40,869 bases of DNA, taken from Paratrimastix pyriformis (lineage: Eukaryota; Preaxostyla; Paratrimastigidae). Location: positions 7,501 through 48,369 of the forward strand of contig JAPMOS010000218.1 of assembly GCA_027972325.1 (NCBI GenBank), written 5' to 3'. The stretch's first letter is position 1. Every line of letters starts with the position of its first letter. Position numbers and translations under genes: made by a program. Positions 30,166 to 39,538 of the stretch are shown here, piece after piece. A model generated the notes under the pieces. It saw nothing but the letters and a program-made list of their open reading frames with translations. It did not search any database and was not told the origin of the DNA.

Positions 30166-30840
30166 CTGGAACGCCTCATCTCAAGCACTTCCTCTCCTGC
30201 CAACCCGTAGGCTGCACATGCCCCACCGGGATCGTCTTCGGTCCGTGCTGCCTCAGACCCCGGAACCAGTGCGGTTTCTTCCCACCTCGGGATCAGGGAG
30301 GGGGGGATGGAGGGGGATTTGAATGGGGCTGGGGGGGGGGGAGAGAGAACCAACAGATGTGGCGCGCACACGTTTCTGCCCAACCGCACTCACCCAACTC
30401 GCAATTCATCTGGACCGCTCCACCCTCCTCAGGGACTTGTGCACCCGTCGCTCCTCTACCGGGTGATGTGCGAGGTGCAAGTTCGTGATGGGCGGGAGGA
30501 CCTGTGTCGCCCGGCTCGCCTATGCTGGCCGACCACCTCATGCGCTGCAAGATTGCCTTCGCGGGGGCCATCGCACACCGAGGTCTGCTCCGCCCGTCCG
30601 GGACTCGGGGTCCCTCCCTCGTTGCTCGGACCGGTGGCTGGTGGCTGGTGGCTGGTGGCAGGCCGAGGTGTGATTTTCTTTCATCCCCGCGCGTTCTTCA
30701 ATGGGCTGGGGAACCAGAGGCGATGCGGGTTGTTCTCGAGAATACCTGATAGGACCCGCTCCTGAGCCCCTTCGTCTGCGCGTCTTGGCCCGGCTGACCT
30801 CACAATTCCCATCAGTGCCTGGGTTACCTGGCTGCAAAGG
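30166..30840. other. GC-rich stretch, possible exon remnants only
   Basis: Protein-like snatches occur on the plus strand after a CTCCTCAG acceptor-like site at about 30431 (LVHPSLLYRVMCEVQVRDG), but no frame stays coherent. A GTGGCTG triplication lies at about 30633-30660. Confidence 0.3.
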
Positions 30841-30849
30841 TTCACCCCA

Positions 30850-31600
30850 CCCTCCTCCTCCTCCTCCTCCTCCTCCTCCTCCTCCTCCTCCTCCTCCTCC
30901 TCCCTCCTCCTCCTCCCTCCTCCTCCAGTGCCCTCTCCTCTGTCATCCTTTGTCATCCTTCCCTGCACCGGCACCACCCACCGGCACCACCCCAGCACCG
31001 ACACCACCCCAAGCACCGGCACCACCCCCACCACCCCTGCACCACCCCACCCCTGCACCACCCCACCCTCTGCACCACCCTCTGCACCACCCCCTGCACC
31101 ACCCCCTGCACCACCTACACCACCCTCGGCACCTGCACGACCCGATCACCCTCGGCAACACCACCACCGCCACCACCCGCCACCCCGGCACCACCGCCAG
31201 CTCCACCCCACCGCCACGAGCAGCACCACCCCACCGCCACGCCGCCAGCACACCCCACCCCCACCCCCAGCACCACCCCCACTCCCAGCCCCAGCACACT
31301 TGCACCAACCCCAGCACCACCATCAGCACCCCCAGGACCATGAGCGCCACCCCCAAATCCGCCAGTACCACCCCACCGCCACCCCCAGAACCACCGCCAC
31401 CCCAGAACCACCGCCACCCCAGCACCTCCTGCACCACCTCCTGCACCACCCCCTGGACCGCCAGTCCCACCCCCTGCACCGCCACAACTCTCTGCACACC
31501 TCCACTCCCTGCACAGCCACCAGCCCAGTACCACCACCACAGCACCGCCACCACCCCATGCACCACTACCACCACAGACCATCACCCTTCACCCTTCTCC
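30850..31600. repeat. (CCT)n tract followed by CACCACCCC-type low-complexity array
   Basis: (CCT/CTC)n runs at about 30849-30930. After that the DNA is built of imperfect CACC/CCCTGCACCAC units to about 31600. Long Thr/Pro/His frames on the plus strand and Gly/Val frames on the minus strand follow from composition. Confidence 0.9.
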
Positions 31601-32010
31601 CCTCCCCACCACTCACACTCGCTGCTCCTCACCACCCTCGCTGCCCCTGGCACTCTGCTCCCCTCCCCGCAGCCTCAACTCCCGCCGTCTGGCCATCGCT
31701 CCCCACCTCATCCCGCCCTTCCCTGCTCTGCCTCTCCTGCCTCAGTCCTTCACCCACCCTTCTCTTTCCATCTCCAGCTCCTTCCATCGGCCGTTCCTCC
31801 GGCGAGAATCCGCACCGGTGCGATCCTTACCACGGATCAACAGCTTCTGCTGACCTGCCTCCACACCGTTCCCCTCTTGATGCGCATGGGACACTCAGCT
31901 CGACTACTTACGCTCCTCGTCCCGTCACTCCGTCGCCCGTCCTGACATCCAATTCTCCCCCATTGCCTCCTCCCTACCTCCCTGTTCCATCGGTCTTCAA
32001 CTCGTAAACT
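31601..32010. other. Pyrimidine-rich spacer, no supported gene
   Basis: C- and T-rich DNA with a short protein-like plus-strand piece (ARIRTGAILTTDQQLLLT) around 31805. No start, splice frame or domain supports a gene. Confidence 0.3.
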
Positions 32011-32190
32011 GGCAGTAAAAATTGATCGTATGTCCAATATATTGGCAGTTTCAACAATTTACTGGCAATTTACTGGCAAATATACCGGCAGTTTTACGGA
32101 TTGTATGGGCAGTTTTTCGGCCAGTTTATTTTCAGTTAATGCCGGCATGAATTTTCAGTTTATTGGCAGTTTTACTGGCCATACAAAAAA
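32010..32190. repeat. Degenerate ACTGGCAGTTT-type short repeat array
   Basis: Variants of TTTACTGGCAGT (ACTGGCA, ATTGGCAG, CCGGCAG, GGGCAG, CGGCCAG) recur every 12-20 bp across this AT-richer island. Period is irregular. It looks like a decayed tandem array or a clustered binding site. Confidence 0.6.
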
Positions 32191-32349
32191 GTTCACTGTG
32201 GTGTTGATGCTCCTTCTGGTGTGCTGTCTCTCCGGCCCGCGCGCATGGGCAGAGCCGGCTCATCGGTCGGCTGAGAGTTTTGGGCAGTTCATCCTGGTGG
32301 CTGGTTCACGTAGAGTGTAGCGGTGGGAAAGCTATTCCTTTGGTATGGT

Positions 32350-32475
32350 GTTCACTCTTTCTTGGTTTGGGTTTGTTTGGGGCTATCCCACGAAGGCTGT
32401 CCCTCGTTCTCCGAACTCGTGAAGGAGAATGGTGGGATAGCCGAGTAATCTCTTCCCAAACAAACCCAAACCAAG
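32350..32475. repeat. Fold-back repeat: inverted arms around CTTGGTTTGGGTTTGTTTGGG
   Basis: The left arm (GTTCACTCTTTCTTGGTTTGGG..., 32350-32382) and right arm (ending CCCAAACAAACCCAAACCAAG, 32455-32475) are inverted copies, with a second inner pair CTATCCCAC / GTGGGATAG. It could fold into a long hairpin and resembles a MITE or fold-back end. It is repeated at 34066-34125. Confidence 0.8.
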
Positions 32476-32819
32476 ACAAGTCTCCCACCCACCTCCCTGC
32501 CTAGGGGCACTGGGTTTGTTTGTTTTTGCTTTCCCCGCGAACTCTCGACAGCTGCACATCAACGTACATGTACCCACAGACAGCGAAGGAAGGTGGGCAT
32601 TTTGTCTTCGCAGCGCTGTCTGAGTACTTGGCTGTACTGTTCCCTTTCAACCACACGATCTGATTGACAAGTCAGGAGGGCTGCCTCATGGGAGAGGCAA
32701 GTGTGGCTGTTTTTCAATCTTGTTAGATTCCCTTTGACAACAGTGTAGTGGCCTCATCGGGGCCGCTTTGCCCTTCAGACATCACCCTTCATTCACCCTC
32801 ATTCACCCTCGTCAGAGGT

Positions 32820-33200
32820 GATTGGGCAATCATGGTGGGGTGAGGTGTGGTCATTCACCCCCAGCTACTTTGCTTGCAGTTTATGGGTTATGTGTTCATC
32901 CTGCTTGTTGTGCTCTTGAGACACCACCCATCATGCACCTTCAGAGCGGTGTGGGGGTTGTCTTCCCCTTGTCTGTTCTGAATGGACAACAGCTCGGACT
33001 TCATCGTGGTGCGGGGTGTTGTCTTTTACCCCGTTTTGTTGTGGCAACAGCCATGTGGCTTTATCGTGGTCGTGGGGCATGCCTCCTCCACCTTCATATG
33101 CTAGGGGTCGGGTTTGTCTTTCACTGCCGTCTGTTCTGATTTGACGACAGCTCATGTGATGTCATCGTGGTCGTTGTGCCCGTGAACCACCCCCGATCAC
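32820..33200. repeat. Degenerate ~80-100-bp repeats
   Basis: A motif like GACAACAGCTCGGACTTCAT followed by CGTGGT recurs near 32985, 33045 and 33140 (GGCAACAGCC..TTTATCGTGGTCGT, GACGACAGCTC..GTCATCGTGGTCGT), each followed by a T-rich part. No gene supported. Confidence 0.5.
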
Positions 33201-33299
33201 CCCGCCACACACTTCCCTCTCGCGGGAGGGATATTGGTTGAGCACTCTGAAGTGGCGATCGATACGTCACCTTTCGTGCTCTCTCTCCCTTCGGGGTTT

Positions 33300-34010
33300 G
33301 CGTTTTTTGGTGGGGGGCTTGGGTTCTTTTTTACAGAACTTGACGCCTACATGGCAAGGGTGCCTCCACCTCATCGGCGTCGGTCGGTGACTTGGTGACG
33401 ACGAAGTCGCGAGCACGGGGTCCGAGAACCCTCCTGGAATACGCGAGGCAAGCTGCCGATCGCTGCTCCGCGTGCTCTGCGATCTCTCGACGCGTGCCTT
33501 TGGCCCGCGATGTGTCGGACAGCGAGTCCTCTCGCTGTTTTGTCCAATCTTCTTCGTTTGTTTTATGCGGGGAGTCCGACCCGTTGAGGGAAGGACTCCC
33601 CATGGAGGGTGCCGGGTACGGGAAGACTCGGTACCCTCGGGGCCTTTGAAGGTTTCGCCCCTCCTTTTGTTTGTGGCTTCTTCTCTCCCACCTGTTTTTG
33701 CTGACCGGTTACAGTGGTGCGTCGGGGTTTTCTCCAGCCTCCTCTTTCCCTGACTAGACTTGCACCCCCCGGGGCGGGTCGCGACCCGCTTGAGGAGATG
33801 TTTGGGGTTCGCATGGTTGATCCTGAATCTTTCTTCGTCGTTTTCATTGAAACCTTCGGGAGCTGTGACTCCCAGCTGGATTGTTTTACTGCGTTGCGCG
33901 GTACTGACTCCCTTCCCACCTTACTCTGCGTCGGTGGCTGGCGGTCGTCGTCCGAATGGGCTTGTGCTGAAAGGACAAGTCGACTGCCGGCACTGACATG
34001 ACATGTCAAA
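33300..34010. other. Spacer with weak coding potential on both strands
   Basis: A plus-strand frame (33714-34001; RDPLEEMFGVRMVDPESFFV) and minus-strand frames (33331-33603, 33563-34009) are open, but none has a recognised domain. An inverted repeat CGGCACTGACAT / ATGTCAGTGCCG lies at 33988-33999 and 34031-34042. Confidence 0.3.
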
Positions 34011-34065
34011 TTCTTTTGATAAATTTTTGGATGTCAGTGCCGTTTTGCGTGCTTGCTGTGCAAGT

Positions 34066-34125
34066 GTTCACTCTTTCTTGGTTTGGGTTTGTTTGGGGAA
34101 GAGATTACTCGGCTATCCCACCATT
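34066..34125. repeat. Second copy of the fold-back repeat, abutting the right viral copy
   Basis: 34066-34098 repeats the 33 bp at 32350-32382 directly. 34077-34125 is the inverted complement of 32428-32475 with a single extra G. The viral homology starts immediately after it, so it marks the breakpoint of the right copy. Confidence 0.85.
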
Positions 34126-34406
34126 GACATGTCAGGAATAGGAGCAGAAGGCAAAATGACATCACTATTGAATTTAACAAGACCATTAAATGTAGTTTCA
34201 CCATTGACTGTATGAGTGCCGCCATTGATTGTAAGATTGTTTCCTAACACAGTTTCTCCATCAATAGTCACATTTTTCTTCAGAGCAGCATCACATCTAA
34301 GTTCAAGAGGATTTTCATTCTGAGTTTCGACAGCTACTCTATCGTAACCAAAAGTGTTCGCGAGAGAGATTCTATCAGTAAAGATGACTTTCTTTTGTGG
34401 TTCCAT
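34126..34406 (-). pseudogene. Fibre gene, N-terminal remnant
   Basis: ATG at 34404-34406 opens MEPQKKV, then SLANTFGYDRVAVETQNENP and the first T/N/G-rich shaft repeats, matching the left copy start. Viral sequence stops at the fold-back repeat, so shaft and S74 domain are absent. The first residues differ from the left copy more than the following part. Confidence 0.8.
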
Positions 34407-34470
34407 CTATATAACCGCAATAGAAAAATACAAAAACATGAAAATATTAAGGTGTTGATTGACGATAAGT

Positions 34471-34941
34471 TTATAGCTTAGAGAGGATGTAAGGACGAAT
34501 CATGTCACCACCAATAACAGAGCAAATAACACCGACATAACGATTCAGAAGTCCGGTTTCAAGTTTTGCGCCAAAGGTTAGGTGCAGCACAAGATATATT
34601 GCAGCCGATATTCCTCCATCGACAAGAGCATTTTTGAGCATTGTTGAATCAAAGGAGAGTCCTGCCGTGATGTCTTTACCATCGATGAGGTTTTGTAGAA
34701 TAGGTGCTACAATAGTAAGTCCACCAGCTCCAGCCAGTCCAACATATAAATATTCAGCATAATCACTCCTCAGTGAGAGAGTTTTAGTGATAAGCCAATA
34801 CAATGAGACACCACTGATTGATTTGATTGTGATGTCTTTAAGGTCGATTGCAGATTTACCTTCTGATGTAGCCATGAATGATTCAATACTATTCATGGAT
34901 AAAAAAATTAAGGACAAATAAGAATTAGGAGAAGAAGACAT
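34471..34941 (-). CDS. Small multi-pass membrane protein, right copy
   Basis: 156 residues, same length as the left copy, with 17 substitutions concentrated between residues 62 and 133 (for example DYAEYLYVGL for DYADYLNVGL and GGISAAIYLVLHLTFGAKLE in the third segment). Hydrophobic pattern is kept throughout, so changes are conservative, as expected of purifying selection in a virus before insertion. Intact frame. Position 12 nt after the acidic-protein gene is conserved. Confidence 0.6.
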   Translation of the reverse strand: MSSSPNSYLSLIFLSMNSIESFMATSEGKSAIDLKDITIKSISGVSLYWLITKTLSLRSDYAEYLYVGLAGAGGLTIVAPILQNLIDGKDITAGLSFDSTMLKNALVDGGISAAIYLVLHLTFGAKLETGLLNRYVGVICSVIGGDMIRPYILSKL

Positions 34942-34953
34942 ACTTAGTTGTGA

Positions 34954-35943
34954 TTAGAAGAAGACATCCGATTCCGATGTAGCCGAACGTGGTAATACAG
35001 TTTGCGACACGGGTGAGTTTTTTTGGACAGTGTCGAGGGTTTCTTTTGCTTTAACGACAACAGACTTAGCGGCTTTCATATTAGATCTGACTTGTCCGAG
35101 TAAGTTCCCACCGAGAATCATCATCAATTGATACTTAGGTTGCATCATTTTAGACTTTAATAAGCCTTCCATATCACCATTCTTAATCATTTCATCGAGG
35201 CATTTTTGAATCTCCTCTTGAGAGCATTCCAGTGAATCACGATAACCATGAAGATATTTAGGTATTATCTTTTCAGTGATATCCGCAGTCTTCAGAAGCA
35301 TTTCAGTTACATGTTTGCTACTGTGAAATGATTCATCCATTTTTGCATCGACAACTTTAAAGAGGTCAATTTTGAATTGCATCAATTCATCATCAGACAT
35401 TTCAGCGAAGAATGCCACATTGTATTTTTCTTGGTCCATACCGAGTTGATTAGTCAGTACGAGCAGCTCATTGATATCGTTTTCACGTTTGAGAGTCATT
35501 TTAGGTTTCTTTGGAGCCTTTGGTAAATGAATTGCACGAGGTGCTCTTGGACGAGCCTTAAGTGCCTGTTTGGCTTGTTCCTGTTGTTGCTCTAATTCTT
35601 TTATAGCCTGTTGCATAAGTTCAGTTTCAACCTGTTCTTTTGTCTTAAACACAATTTTACCATCTGGTATTTCATTGTGTAGTTGGTCTTTACGAAGAAG
35701 GAAGTCCATATTATCAATCAGTTCATCCGACGATTTTTCCTTAGACTCATCTTGAGGCTCTTCATTTGAGTCATCATCAGACTCATCAGTATCAGTATTG
35801 GATTCAACTGAGGCATCATCATCATCATTGACACTTTGAGAATCTTCACTATTTTCCTCATCTCCATAAGGTATAGATATTTCACTCGAGGAAGAGACAA
35901 AAGACTGCAAATCGTCATCAATTTCAGATCCACTGTCAGACAT
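34954..35943 (-). CDS. Acidic viral protein of unknown function, right copy
   Basis: 329 residues, identical in protein sequence to 1450-2439, with an intact frame. The D/S/E-rich first 80 residues and the basic Q/K/P segment are the same. Complete identity next to a diverged neighbour is a mosaic signal. Diverges from the ATPase across a 66-nt gap. Confidence 0.7.
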   Translation of the reverse strand: MSDSGSEIDDDLQSFVSSSSEISIPYGDEENSEDSQSVNDDDDASVESNTDTDESDDDSNEEPQDESKEKSSDELIDNMDFLLRKDQLHNEIPDGKIVFKTKEQVETELMQQAIKELEQQQEQAKQALKARPRAPRAIHLPKAPKKPKMTLKRENDINELLVLTNQLGMDQEKYNVAFFAEMSDDELMQFKIDLFKVVDAKMDESFHSSKHVTEMLLKTADITEKIIPKYLHGYRDSLECSQEEIQKCLDEMIKNGDMEGLLKSKMMQPKYQLMMILGGNLLGQVRSNMKAAKSVVVKAKETLDTVQKNSPVSQTVLPRSATSESDVFF

Positions 35944-35959
35944 ATTAGTTAACTAATAT
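35942..35959. promoter_or_regulatory. 18-bp palindrome in the divergent viral promoter, right copy
   Basis: ATATTAGTTAACTAATAT is perfectly conserved relative to 1434-1451 and overlaps the start codon of the acidic-protein gene. The A/T-rich part next to the ATPase start (35960-36009) is also conserved. Confidence 0.5.
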
Positions 35960-36009
35960 AGTTCACACACAAAATATTTTTTCTAAACAGATTATAGTTC
36001 CAATTCAAA

Positions 36010-37134
36010 ATGTCGTCTGAATCAGTCAAGACAAAGAATGGTGAAACCATTCATTCGAATGTCCATAAGGATATGGACATTACAGTTTATAAGTGTCCTG
36101 AGTGTGGAAAAGAATATAAGAGTGAGAAGTGGCTTAAGAAGCATAAATGTGCTCCTCCAAAAGAGAAGAAAGAGAAGAAGGAGAAGGTTATGAAGGAGAA
36201 GAAGGAGAAGAAATTGAAGAAGGTGGAAGTAGAAGAGCAGAAAGTTGAAGAAAATGAACAAATTGAGCAGAAGCAAGTTGTTTTCATACCACCTGAAGTA
36301 AAAGAAGATGATGCAAGCATTGTCAAGGTTGGCAATGTCAAAATGCCTAAGTTCAGTTCATTAGAGATTGTGGATAGGTTCAAAAACAAGAAAGAGCCTT
36401 TTATTTCACTACATTATGGCATGAAGGAAAGTGGCAAAACGACATCAGTTCTCTCCATTATAAAGCAGATACGAAGTGAGATCGACAAGATCTACCTATT
36501 TACTGTTGCACAAGACAATAAAGACAGATATCAGAAAGAGTTGGGGAACATTCCAGATGATAGATGCTTTGGAGGCTTTGACGATGATGAGACACCATTA
36601 TTCATTGAGAAGCTCATCAAGTTCCAAGAGAAGACAAAAGGTAAAAAGTCAGTCTTATTGATATTCGACGATATCTTAGATGGCAACAACAAGTTACACC
36701 AAAGTAATATTTTAGGCAGTCTGTTTTGCAATCACAGAAGATACAACATCTCAGTCATTCTGACGACACAAATTCCAACAGGTATATCACCAAGAACAAG
36801 GCAGAACACCAATTACTGTTTCGTTCATTACACCAAGAATGACTCAGTGAAAGACATGATATACCATGATTATATGTCGTGTATGAAGAAGGCAGATTTC
36901 TTAGAACTATTCGAGAAAGTCACCGCAGACCACAACATATTGGTGATCAAGCCTTTGTTACATGACAATTACCTTAACCTTTACAATGCCTATTGGGAGA
37001 TGAGAGAAGGCTACAGAACCAAGGTAAAAATGGTAGAAGAGCAACGCGCAGAGAATTCTGCGCATTCGAACGATTGCGCCAAGTGTGTGTGTGTGTGTGT
37101 TATACTATTCAATCACCTAAACAGCACGACATAA
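36010..37134 (+). CDS. Packaging ATPase, right copy, with its last codons replaced by an insert
   Basis: Identical to the left ATPase through KMVEEQ: zinc finger C29/C32/H45/C47, Walker A at 137-145 and Walker B at 214-221. The viral C-terminal residues VSSSK are displaced by the GC-rich insert, so the frame runs on for about 28 foreign codons, including a Cys/Val run from a (GT)n tract. The catalytic core is complete. Treated as part of the fossil element. Confidence 0.8.
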   Translation: MSSESVKTKNGETIHSNVHKDMDITVYKCPECGKEYKSEKWLKKHKCAPPKEKKEKKEKVMKEKKEKKLKKVEVEEQKVEENEQIEQKQVVFIPPEVKEDDASIVKVGNVKMPKFSSLEIVDRFKNKKEPFISLHYGMKESGKTTSVLSIIKQIRSEIDKIYLFTVAQDNKDRYQKELGNIPDDRCFGGFDDDETPLFIEKLIKFQEKTKGKKSVLLIFDDILDGNNKLHQSNILGSLFCNHRRYNISVILTTQIPTGISPRTRQNTNYCFVHYTKNDSVKDMIYHDYMSCMKKADFLELFEKVTADHNILVIKPLLHDNYLNLYNAYWEMREGYRTKVKMVEEQRAENSAHSNDCAKCVCVCVILFNHLNSTT

Positions 37135-38540
37135 TCGAACTGAGAAATAGTGAATGAAAACCGTTGGTCCGGCCGAAGCCGGCGGGTAAAATGCACCCCA
37201 GCGCTCCCTCCAGGGGAAGGTGCACAGGGGGCATCGGGAGGAAGAGAGAGACTGGAAACTCGCAAGGAAACATCAACTCGCATACAAAATGGAACAAAGA
37301 GGACATGACAGAATGAGGGGGCGGGGGGACCGAAGAACAGAAAAAAGAAAACGAAAGTTAATACGAGAAGCACTCCTCGCGCCAGCCTGAGGGGGGGCTA
37401 CTGCCCATCCACCAGCACCGGAATGACCGGTAGCTCAACTTGGATGGTCCCCTGATCCACCGTCCCCACACTGGCTCCTTCCCCACATCATGATCCCCCC
37501 GGCTGGGGACCAGGTCGGCGGCACCAATCTTGCGAACAGCAGCGGAAGCAGCCGGCGCCACGGCAGCGGGATCAGGCGCCTTGGTGTCAGCCATGGCAGG
37601 GCCAGACACAGACAAGGGGGCACAACAACAGGGACAGCAGGGGCAGGGGCACCCACTGCAGGGGCGATCGACTTCTTGCCTCCGGGCTCACCCCCTTCGC
37701 CGAGGCTGGGGCTGGGGTGCGGGAGCTCGCAGGCGGCTTGGCGACCACTGGGTCAGGAACCGGGGTGGACGGGGCGGTGGGCGCCGCCGGTTGATGTGCA
37801 AACGGGTTCCCGAAGGGGCCGGGACCGCAGGGGTGCACAGTGGTGACCTCAAGGGGTTGGCAGCCCGTCCTTTCTTGGAGCCCGAGAGCGACTTCGGAGA
37901 AGGAGGGCTGCGAGGGTGTGGCGGACCTCCACCCAATTGACGGGGTGGGGTGGTGATACATGATGTCGGCCGACACCCACTCATTGAGGTTGTGTGACGT
38001 GACGAATCAGACGGTTTCAAAGAGCGGTTGGATGAGGCTGCGGGACCACCAAAACGCATACTCATTGGGAGCTCCTCGGACGATTCCGATGAGATACTCT
38101 CCAAGTCCGATTGTCCAGCATGCCACGTGACAGAGCCAAGCACTTGATAAAAGAAGTCAGTCATAGACGAAACGAGCATTTCTCGCTCGAGGCTGCCGAG
38201 CATTTCAACGATCGTCTTCAGCAATGCTCTGGAGACGACCCGCTGCTTGTGAACAGTGATGTACCCAAACAATTTCGCAAGCTCAGGAAGCATCTTTTGC
38301 GTAAGCACCTTGAAATCGCTGTCCAGATCCGTATAGCGGAGATGCTTTTCAGAGATGTCGCGGTTCAGGAAGCGCAGAAACGGATCATCATTGCGTTTAA
38401 TTTCGGCATGCATCATGACGAAGTTGCTGACGTCTCCATCAAGATCGTCATTTTCCGAGCAGATTTCCATCCAACGGGACGCTCGGATTTGAATTCAAAA
38501 GGACGCCAATGCCGGGGGAGGAAATTGCGCCAAGCAATCA
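37045..38540. mobile_element. GC-rich insert between viral ATPase and capsid genes
   Basis: About 1.5 kb of GC-rich DNA interrupts the viral copy near the end of the ATPase gene. Its left edge has a hairpin GCGCAGA-GAAT-TCTGCGC (37046-37063). ATTGCGCCAAG occurs near both edges in direct orientation (37073-37083 and 38524-38534), and the short word GCAA flanks both junctions, a possible target duplication. A (GT)n tract lies at 37083-37100. It carries a minus-strand host-like gene. Type of element unknown; it could also be a captured host fragment. Confidence 0.65.
37358..38470 (-). CDS. Unrecognised gene inside the insert (helical N-terminal domain, proline-rich tail)
   Basis: ATG at 38468-38470 opens MEICSENDDLDGDVSNFVMM, then a helical domain of about 110 residues (DFKVLTQKMLPELAKLFGYI, MLGSLEREMLVSSMTDFFYQ). 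A serine-rich segment (SDLESISSESSEELPMSM) and a long Pro/Arg/Ser-rich tail follow. One continuous frame ends at 37688. A better-looking frame with NEWVSADIMYHHP takes over near 37990, and further pieces reach 37358, so introns or frame changes exist. No family recognised. Composition and codon use match the GC-rich interior, not the virus around it. Confidence 0.4.
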
Positions 38541-38606
38541 TTGCAATCGTTGAGCAGCAAATAGGCAAGATTTTATATTTGGCTATTTTTATCTTAGTAT
38601 CACACT

Positions 38607-39538
38607 ATGGCAACGGCAATTATTCTAAAGTCGCACCACACAGAACTCAGACCTCGAAAGGAATGCAATCAAAATCAATGAGTTTACAGATACGCAAGCC
38701 TAAGATTGTAACGGACCCGGTAGTAATCAAGCCGAATCGTCAAATATCATTTGGAAGTGTTGCACAGTTTGACATTAATAAATACAGCGGACTACTCTCA
38801 GGTAATGACATACACCTACACATCAGACTCGGAGCTACTACAGCATCAGCCGGCACGGTGACTTACGTTGGTGGATACATGATGAAACTGATCAAATCCC
38901 TCAAGTTTAAGCACCAAGGGCGTGAAATATACAAGTTGGACAGTGCAGGAATATATCAATATTACCAACGTGCCATACAGGAACGCAAATCACTGATGAT
39001 GCAGAACGCACGTATTGGAGCAACCGGCACAGACATTGATCCATCGCAACAACAGGAAGGACTGATATACATACCAAATCCATTCATTGACTTTAACCCT
39101 CTACGGCTCGACATCTTACAAGCAAATCCTTATTTTGAAGTAGAAATCGCCCCTATATCAGAAATAGCATCATCTTCCACAGTTGGAGCTACATTAACCA
39201 ACACTTTCCTCGATGTTGAACTCGTAGCTAACTACATGACAATGCATGAAGATGAGAAGAAGGCAATTCTACGAAGCAGTATGGATGAAGCAGGAATGGT
39301 TACAGTACAGAATGAATTCGTTGATTCAACCAAGTATCTAATCTCACAAGGTGCCACATCGATAACATGTGACCTACCATTTGATGAAGTTGAGTATCTA
39401 TCGATGTATCTGTCTGATGACACGACAGGAGCACCATTCACCGGAACAGCCTATATCTCGGAATATCACCTTCTGTTGACAATAAGAACTATCCAGATAC
39501 AGCCATTAGTGCTAAATCGCAAGAATTTCAACAGATGA
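38607..39538 (+). CDS. Probable double-jelly-roll major capsid protein, right copy, broken
   Basis: The frame starts MATAIILKSH at 38607 and covers about 310 codons. Diagnostic-looking parts are LIKSLKFKHQGREIYKLDSA, then IYIPNPFIDFNPLRLDIL followed by NPYFEVEI. The latter recalls the P-x-P-F...L-P-L-x-x-L...h-E-V-x-I signature of PRD1-adenovirus-lineage capsid proteins. It ends TGTAYISEYHLLLTIRTIQI. Position after the packaging ATPase supports the call. About 310 residues is short for a PLV capsid protein, so a penton or minor capsid role is an alternative. About one break, hence fossil. Left copy shows the same start. Confidence 0.5.

Noticed and set aside
28985-30488. Very long Pro/Ser or Arg/Gly/Thr/Asp frames on both strands
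   Set aside because: The 7-bp minisatellite keeps all frames open; no domain lies outside the repeat.
30700-32007. Thr/Pro/His-rich frames of 350-414 codons
   Set aside because: They arise from CCT and CACC low-complexity DNA; similar frames exist on the other strand.
37046-37083. Possible tRNA-like element at the insert edge (hairpin plus ATTCGAAC)
   Set aside because: No acceptor/anticodon stem arrangement can be drawn; only a single 7-bp stem is present.
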